A stretch of 36,610 bases of DNA from CAZIPZ01 sp964541075 (GTDB taxonomy: Bacteria > Acidobacteriota > Terriglobia > 20CM-2-55-15), in the NCBI GenBank assembly GCA_964541075.1, contig CAZIPZ010000012.1:1-36610 (forward strand), written 5' to 3'. Below, one piece after another: positions 32,254-36,610 of the stretch; the stretch's first letter is position 1; each line of letters opens with the position of its first letter. Position numbers and translations under genes: made by a program. The notes beneath the pieces are model-generated. The model was not told where the DNA came from and did no database searches. It saw nothing but the letters and a program-made list of their open reading frames with translations.

Positions 32254-34620
32254 TTACACACCGGCAGCCTTCAGCGCTGCCAGCACACGATCTTTTCTGA
32301 ATGGCACGCGCCGGATTCGAACGCCCGTGGCATCGAATATCGCGTTAGCCACCGCTGCGATTGTAGGTTTGCATGCCGCTTCACCGGCGCCGTAGTGCGG
32401 AAGATCCGGGCGGTTGGGATTGGGATCACCGTTCACGATAACCACGTCGATTCGTGCCGGCGTGTCCGCGTGAGTCAGCGACGGATGGGAATTCCAATCC
32501 GTACTGGTGACTTTTTCGGAGTCAAAGCGAACCTCTTCATAGATTGCGCGACTCACGGAATGAAGCATTGCTCCTTCGACCGTGCGGCGCAACGCCTCAG
32601 GGTTCACAACCAACCCGCAGTCATGGGCGCAAACAATCCGTTTGACCCACACCCGTCCTGTTTCGCGATTTACTTCGACTTCGGCGATTTCCGCGATCAC
32701 CGTCTGGCTGCGGAACGTATAGGCGACGCCGCGTCCCGTAAGAATGCTTCCTCGTGCAGGTGGTCTTGGCGAAGGACGAGGGTCCCATCCAAAAGCCTTT
32801 GCAGCTTCTCTGAGGACCGCAATGGAGCGCGCCCGCTTGAATCCGCCGTCTTCTGGTCCATTCATGAGCAGCTTGAGACGGAATTCGACCGGGTCGGCTT
32901 TGGCGGCTGCCGCCAGTTCATCGATAAATGATTCAGAGGCGAACGTTACTTGGGGACCGTTGGGATCGCGAAGGTTGCCGGTTCGAAGCGGCGTTTCCCA
33001 GATCATCGGCATCCCTACGACGTGTGTAAGTGCTCGACGGTTCGGAATGTTGTACATCTCCGAGGGCTGTGCAGCGCTACCGTTTGCGGGCTTCTCGCGA
33101 CGCCGGCCCATGAGTTGAGCAATCAGAACAGTGTCCGCCTCGTTGTAACCCAGGTGATTGTAATCTGCGGCCCGTGCGTTGTACTCCAGCGCGACAAGAT
33201 TGCCTTGCGCATCCAGGCCTGCTTTCATATTGAACGTGAATGCCGGTCCCTTGGTGTCCCAAGCCGTTTCTTCATTTCTCATCCATTGAACACGAACGGG
33301 CCGACCAAGTTCGTTAGCGAGAAACGCCGCTTCAAAACCTGCATCGTCCGCCGCCGTACGTCCGTACCCCTGCGGGCCCTCCATCCAGACGACTCGTACC
33401 TTATCCCTAGGCATCTGGAGGAAATCAGCGACTCCTGAACGCATTCCGTAAGATTTCATATCGTTTGAATAGATCGTCATCTGACCGTTCGAGGGATCGG
33501 CCATTGCATGCGCCGGACCGATAGCAGTATGGCCTTGGAAAGGAAAATCGTATTCCGCGGAGATCACCCTTGCGCTAGCGAACGCCGCGTCTGGGTCGCC
33601 GACGATCACAGGCTTGGAACTGGACGTCGGCGCGGCTTCCCTCATGTACGAGTACAGATTTTCGGAACTGGGAAAGGGCGCCGTGACCGGTTTCTCCCAA
33701 TTGACTTTGAGTTGTCGTGCGGCTCGGATCGCCTGCTCCTCCCGCTCACACACAACCGCAACGTAGTTGCCACGGCTGATGATTTTGATCAGCCCAGGTA
33801 TGTTGGCGACGGACGAATCGTCGACATTGATCAGTTTGGCTCCGGCCACGGGCGGTCTCACGTTTCGAGCATGAAGCATGCCCGCAGCTTTCACATCCAC
33901 CGCCCACTTCAGCGACCCATCAACCTTTCCTGGAATGTCGTACCGCTGCGGTGATTTACCGACAATCTTGAATTCCTGAACTGCTTTTACCTTTGCCGCG
34001 CCCGACGTAGCGTCGATGTTTCTTCCCTGCAACGCGACATTGAATCTCTTACCGCCGATCAGTTCTCCGTATGTGACTTTCCTGGATGGATCGGCTTTTA
34101 TGGAGATCACGCCTTCACTCACGACCAGTTGATCCGCAGGCGTTTCCAGCCGGGCCGAGGCCATTTCCAGAAGAACTCGCCGTGCTTCAGCAGCAACACG
34201 GCGCATCGGCCAGCCGTCGGTCTGAATGGCGTCAGATCCCCCCGATCCGCCTTGGTCGACGGTGACATCGGTGCTGCCCATGATCAGCGATGTCTTGTCA
34301 TATGCGATGTCTAGTTCATCGGACATTAGCTGTCGGAACGCGGTGCCTGTTCCTTGCCCGCAATCAGTCTTTCCAACATAAAACGTCGCCGTATTGTCCT
34401 CGTGTATGACAATCCATGAGTCGAGTTGTCTGAAATCGAGATCCGGATACGGCCCGCCAGTTGTTTGGGCTCGGCCGTCGGATCGGAACGAACCGATTGT
34501 GGCAGCGGTGACGCTCACCACCAGCAGTCCCGACTGCTTTAGAAAATCCCTACGGGACGTTCCTCCGCTTTTTTCGAGAATCTCTTCAATCTCTTTTGGA
34601 ATCTGAGTGAAGAATGTCAT
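32254..34620 (-). CDS. Molybdopterin-binding subunit of a xanthine dehydrogenase-family oxidoreductase (IorB-like)
   Basis: A 788-residue large subunit that hydroxylates aldehydes or N-heterocycles at a molybdenum cytosine-dinucleotide-type cofactor. A Tat signal is visible (TSRRDFLKQSGLLVVSVTA, residues 21-39), implying export of the folded enzyme to the periplasm. Family motifs include GKTDCGQGTGTAFRQLMSDE, GSTDVTVDQGGSGGSD, FPFQGHTAIGPAHAMADP and, near the end, the catalytic-glutamate motif GAGEAACKP. The domain layout matches isoquinoline 1-oxidoreductase beta subunits rather than FAD-using xanthine dehydrogenases, and no FAD subunit is nearby. The ATG overlaps the small-subunit stop (ATGA). 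The substrate cannot be told from sequence. Confidence 0.93.
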   Translation of the reverse strand: MTFFTQIPKEIEEILEKSGGTSRRDFLKQSGLLVVSVTAATIGSFRSDGRAQTTGGPYPDLDFRQLDSWIVIHEDNTATFYVGKTDCGQGTGTAFRQLMSDELDIAYDKTSLIMGSTDVTVDQGGSGGSDAIQTDGWPMRRVAAEARRVLLEMASARLETPADQLVVSEGVISIKADPSRKVTYGELIGGKRFNVALQGRNIDATSGAAKVKAVQEFKIVGKSPQRYDIPGKVDGSLKWAVDVKAAGMLHARNVRPPVAGAKLINVDDSSVANIPGLIKIISRGNYVAVVCEREEQAIRAARQLKVNWEKPVTAPFPSSENLYSYMREAAPTSSSKPVIVGDPDAAFASARVISAEYDFPFQGHTAIGPAHAMADPSNGQMTIYSNDMKSYGMRSGVADFLQMPRDKVRVVWMEGPQGYGRTAADDAGFEAAFLANELGRPVRVQWMRNEETAWDTKGPAFTFNMKAGLDAQGNLVALEYNARAADYNHLGYNEADTVLIAQLMGRRREKPANGSAAQPSEMYNIPNRRALTHVVGMPMIWETPLRTGNLRDPNGPQVTFASESFIDELAAAAKADPVEFRLKLLMNGPEDGGFKRARSIAVLREAAKAFGWDPRPSPRPPARGSILTGRGVAYTFRSQTVIAEIAEVEVNRETGRVWVKRIVCAHDCGLVVNPEALRRTVEGAMLHSVSRAIYEEVRFDSEKVTSTDWNSHPSLTHADTPARIDVVIVNGDPNPNRPDLPHYGAGEAACKPTIAAVANAIFDATGVRIRRVPFRKDRVLAALKAAGV

Positions 34621-35132
34621 GCTACGACCTCCTTCGCTCCACCTTCGACAGGTCTGTTTTCTGGATGATTCTCCACCATTACCTGGGCTGCGCGCTTAAC
34701 TGCAGCTTGAATGCGGTAGTAGGTCATGCAGCGGCACAATGTTCCCGCCATCCCTTCGCGAATTTGGTCATCCGTGGGACGTGCATTCTTATCTAGTAGC
34801 GCTTTCGCGGTCATGATCTGTCCGTTTTGGCAGAATCCGCACTGCGGAACCTGTTCCTCTATCCAAGCTTGCTGCAAAGGATGCAGCACTCCGTCTTTTG
34901 CGAGACCTTCCAGGGTGATGATCTCATCTTTGACTCTGGAAATCGGGGTGATGCACGAGCGAACGGCCGTGCCATTAACGATCACTGTGCATGCGCCGCA
35001 TTGGCCGAGTCCGCAACCGAATCTCGGCCCTTGGAGTCCGAGATCATTGCGCAGGATGTAGAGAAGTGGCGTCGAAACCTCGACATCCAATGTATGCGTT
35101 GCACCGTTCACCTTCAGCGTGACGTTGCTCAT
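34617..35132 (-). CDS. (2Fe-2S)-binding small subunit (IorA/CoxS-like)
   Basis: A 171-residue electron-transfer subunit. The N-terminal plant-type cluster uses FGCGLGQCGACTVIVNG with a fourth Cys in VRSC. The C-terminal cluster uses QCGFCQNGQIMTA and GTLCRCMTYYRI; the last motif has Met where Gly is usual. There is no signal peptide, so export would depend on the Tat signal of the large subunit. AAGGAG precedes the ATG. It is the first gene of the two-gene operon. Confidence 0.95.
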   Translation of the reverse strand: MSNVTLKVNGATHTLDVEVSTPLLYILRNDLGLQGPRFGCGLGQCGACTVIVNGTAVRSCITPISRVKDEIITLEGLAKDGVLHPLQQAWIEEQVPQCGFCQNGQIMTAKALLDKNARPTDDQIREGMAGTLCRCMTYYRIQAAVKRAAQVMVENHPENRPVEGGAKEVVA

Positions 35133-35243
35133 TCTCCATTCTCCTTACGGATCGATTCGCCAGGTAGGATAGCGTGATTTCAGTCGGCAGGGCAAAATTC
35201 AGCAGCGAACAATGAGGGGTTCTTCAATTCGAGATGAACATTA

Positions 35244-35313
35244 ATTGATGGATTTTGTTAACGTGGGGATTCTATCCATCAATCAATGTTCAAGCTGTAC
35301 CAGACAATCAATG
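35244..35313. repeat. Cluster of ATTGAT inverted and direct repeats
   Basis: ATTGATGGA (35244-35252) and TCCATCAAT (35275-35283) form a nine-base inverted repeat with a 22-nt spacer. CAATCAATG occurs at 35280-35288 and again at 35305-35313. The cluster lies between the deacetylase stop and the hydroxylase operon start, where an operator or a weak terminator could sit. On the minus strand TAGAAT (35274-35269) could be a -10 box. Confidence 0.45.
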
Positions 35314-35314
35314 C

Positions 35315-36175
35315 CTAGGTGTACTTTTTCTCGAGCCACCACTTGGCAATCTGGGTTCGGGTGGTCATCCAGATTTTCGGCTGAGCCTTGGCATAGCGGA
35401 TCGCATCGATGATCGCTTTGGTTCCGACCGAACGACCCATAATGTGCGCATGGATCGAGGCGTTCAGCATTTTCGGATGCGTCACTCCTTCCTCACACAA
35501 CACGTCCAGGCCATCTGTAAAGCAGAGCGTCCAAACACTGGGGAGCTGTCCTCCGATCTGATAAATCTCGCGGTCATCGGACTCCTTTGTGTAAGGAATG
35601 ATGACCAGCGGTGTCCCGTTTACTTTGATCATGTAGGGAAGGTCATCATTAGGAAAGTCGCCGTTCCATGTCAGACCTTGTTCTGCGAGCACACTCAAAG
35701 TTCTGTCTCCGGGACGGAGTTCCGGGCTCACCCAGCCAGCCGGCTGTTCGCCGGTGAGGTCCGCCAGCGCTTTCAATGTCGTCAGAATGTCCTGTTTCTC
35801 TTCCTCAGGCGTCAAGTTACTCAAGATCCGGTCGCTGGAGTATCCGTAGCCTGCAATTTCATGACGCCGGCGATGTATTTCTTTCACTACCGCAGGGAAC
35901 CGTTCAGCTGCCGAGCCGCTCACGAGAAACGATCCTTTGATCTCGTGGAGATCAAACAGGTCCAGGAGGCGCCACACTCCGCGGCGGCCGCCGTAAAGAG
36001 CTCGGTCGGCTTCGCCGAGCCCTGTGAAGAATTCGAATATCACGGTCCATGTTATGGCGACGTGGGCTCCCGCAGGCCACTGAATTGGATCGCGGCGTAT
36101 CTGTGCATGATCCAGCGAGCTGATAGATCGCGTTCCGGTCTGAAACATGGCGCTGAGCGATTGCGGTTGTTGCAC
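35315..36175 (-). CDS. PuuE-like polysaccharide deacetylase family protein (copy 1)
   Basis: A 286-residue CE4/PuuE-fold protein. It starts at a GTG (36175) with a very strong ribosome site, AGGAGGAGG, five bases upstream. The order matches the PuuE-like subfamily: WPAGAHVAITWTVIFEFF, RRGVWRLLDLFDLHEIKGSF, HEIAGYGYSSDRI, TGEQPAGWVSPELRPGD, NDDLPYMIKV and a C-terminal WMTTRTQIAKWWLEKKY. The segment usually reading HGxxNSR is YGYSSDR here, so a conserved His is lost. No signal peptide. The substrate is unknown; PuuE itself is a metal-independent allantoinase. A second copy lies directly upstream. Confidence 0.85.
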   Translation of the reverse strand: MQQPQSLSAMFQTGTRSISSLDHAQIRRDPIQWPAGAHVAITWTVIFEFFTGLGEADRALYGGRRGVWRLLDLFDLHEIKGSFLVSGSAAERFPAVVKEIHRRRHEIAGYGYSSDRILSNLTPEEEKQDILTTLKALADLTGEQPAGWVSPELRPGDRTLSVLAEQGLTWNGDFPNDDLPYMIKVNGTPLVIIPYTKESDDREIYQIGGQLPSVWTLCFTDGLDVLCEEGVTHPKMLNASIHAHIMGRSVGTKAIIDAIRYAKAQPKIWMTTRTQIAKWWLEKKYT

Positions 36176-36180
36176 TGAAA

Positions 36181-36189
36181 CCTCCTCCT
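36181..36189 (-). promoter_or_regulatory. Strong ribosome binding site deciding a GTG start
   Basis: AGGAGGAGG on the minus strand, five bases before the GTG at 36175, fixes the start of deacetylase copy 1. Confidence 0.85.
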
Positions 36190-36249
36190 ATTGAATAGAA
36201 TCTTAATAAGACGGTGAACAAGGAATTGGATTGAACTCTGTTGACGTGA

Positions 36250-36610
36250 TCAATCGTAGTTCTGCTTCAGCCACCATTTGGCAATATCGTTTTCAGTGGT
36301 CAGCCACACATCAGGAAATCCTTTCGCGTAGCGGATGGTTTCCTCGAGGGCCTTCTTGCCGACGGGATGGCCTGTCAACCACGCGTGCATCGGAAGAAAG
36401 AGCATCTGTGGATAGGCGCCGCCCTCTTCATAGAGCACGTCGAACTGATCCTTGAAACGTTGGAAGAGAGCGCTTGGGTGGTTGCGATTGGTCCCGTAGG
36501 TCTGTGTGTCGTTCGCTTCCCGCTGATACCGAATGATGACCATTTGCTTGCCAGCGACCGGCACCACATAAGGCAGGTCGTCGCTGGGGTAATCACTGCT
36601 CCAGATTGCG
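36250..36610 (-). CDS. PuuE-like polysaccharide deacetylase family protein (copy 2), N-terminus outside window
   Basis: The frame is open from the window end, starting AIWSSDYPSDDLPYVVPVAG, to a stop at 36250, about 120 residues. It aligns end to end with the last third of copy 1: SDDLPY matches NDDLPY, FDVLYEEGGAYPQMLFLPMH matches LDVLCEEGVTHPKMLNASIH, and DIAKWWLKQNY matches QIAKWWLEKKY. The two are tandem paralogues in the same orientation, 74 nt apart. The catalytic N-terminal part is not visible. The ATG- or GTG-led shorter frame from 36567 is not the true start, because coding continues through it. Confidence 0.85.
   Translation of the reverse strand, partial: AIWSSDYPSDDLPYVVPVAGKQMVIIRYQREANDTQTYGTNRNHPSALFQRFKDQFDVLYEEGGAYPQMLFLPMHAWLTGHPVGKKALEETIRYAKGFPDVWLTTENDIAKWWLKQNYD

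Noticed and set aside
35255..36178. Plus-strand frame of 307 codons
   Set aside because: It is antisense to deacetylase copy 1, which has a strong ribosome site and family motifs.

Overview
The window is a stretch of a bacterial chromosome with one 10-base N gap at 8262-8271, so it comes from a draft or metagenome assembly. Coding density is high, operons are tightly overlapped, and most genes lie on the minus strand. The rimO-yacG-pgpA-cinA-thpR-gpsA-ftsY-rib string, the two MoxR/DUF58 modules and the isoquinoline-oxidoreductase-like pair suggest an acidobacterium or a close soil relative. That assignment is inferred from gene content alone; there is no rRNA marker.

Layout. (1) Positions 1-1430 hold a sensor histidine kinase cut by the window edge just at its H-box, divergent from a cytosolic prolyl oligopeptidase (1540-3558, plus strand). 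(2) Positions 11551-3672 (minus) form a five-gene MoxR module: a membrane-anchored Gln-rich coiled-coil protein, a MoxR AAA+ ATPase, a soluble DUF58 protein, a BatA-like vWA membrane protein and a large protein with two vWA domains around an amidotransferase-like domain. (3) Positions 27684-11895 (minus) are a near-continuous string of 16 genes: a second MoxR, a membrane DUF58 protein, a TgpA-type transglutaminase, an AarF/UbiB kinase-like protein, a small unknown, rimO, yacG, pgpA, a TIG/NHL propeller protein, cinA, thpR, gpsA, ftsY, ribD, ribE and ribBA. It ends at a clear intrinsic terminator at 11786-11820. Neighbouring genes overlap by 4 to 26 nt or lie close together, which suggests translational coupling.

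(4) From about 27.8 kb the character changes. A tRNA-Val(CAC) is followed by two small secreted barrel-like proteins, an unknown 317-residue protein with an HxDxDG motif, a stand-alone RRM protein, a clearly frameshifted SAM-methyltransferase pseudogene, and a possible acyltransferase remnant. This stretch looks accessory and partly decaying. (5) Positions 35132-32254 (minus) encode a two-subunit molybdenum hydroxylase of the IorAB type, with a Tat signal on the large subunit and a strong terminator. (6) Upstream of it are two tandem PuuE-like polysaccharide deacetylase paralogues, the second cut by the window end.

How the parts may work together: both MoxR modules fit the general model of a MoxR ATPase acting on vWA/DUF58 partners at the inner membrane. 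The first is the best candidate for an under-described system because of its fused double-vWA subunit and its coiled-coil partner. The riboflavin block is notable for a RibBA whose GTP cyclohydrolase II half has lost several signature residues, and for the absence of ribH.
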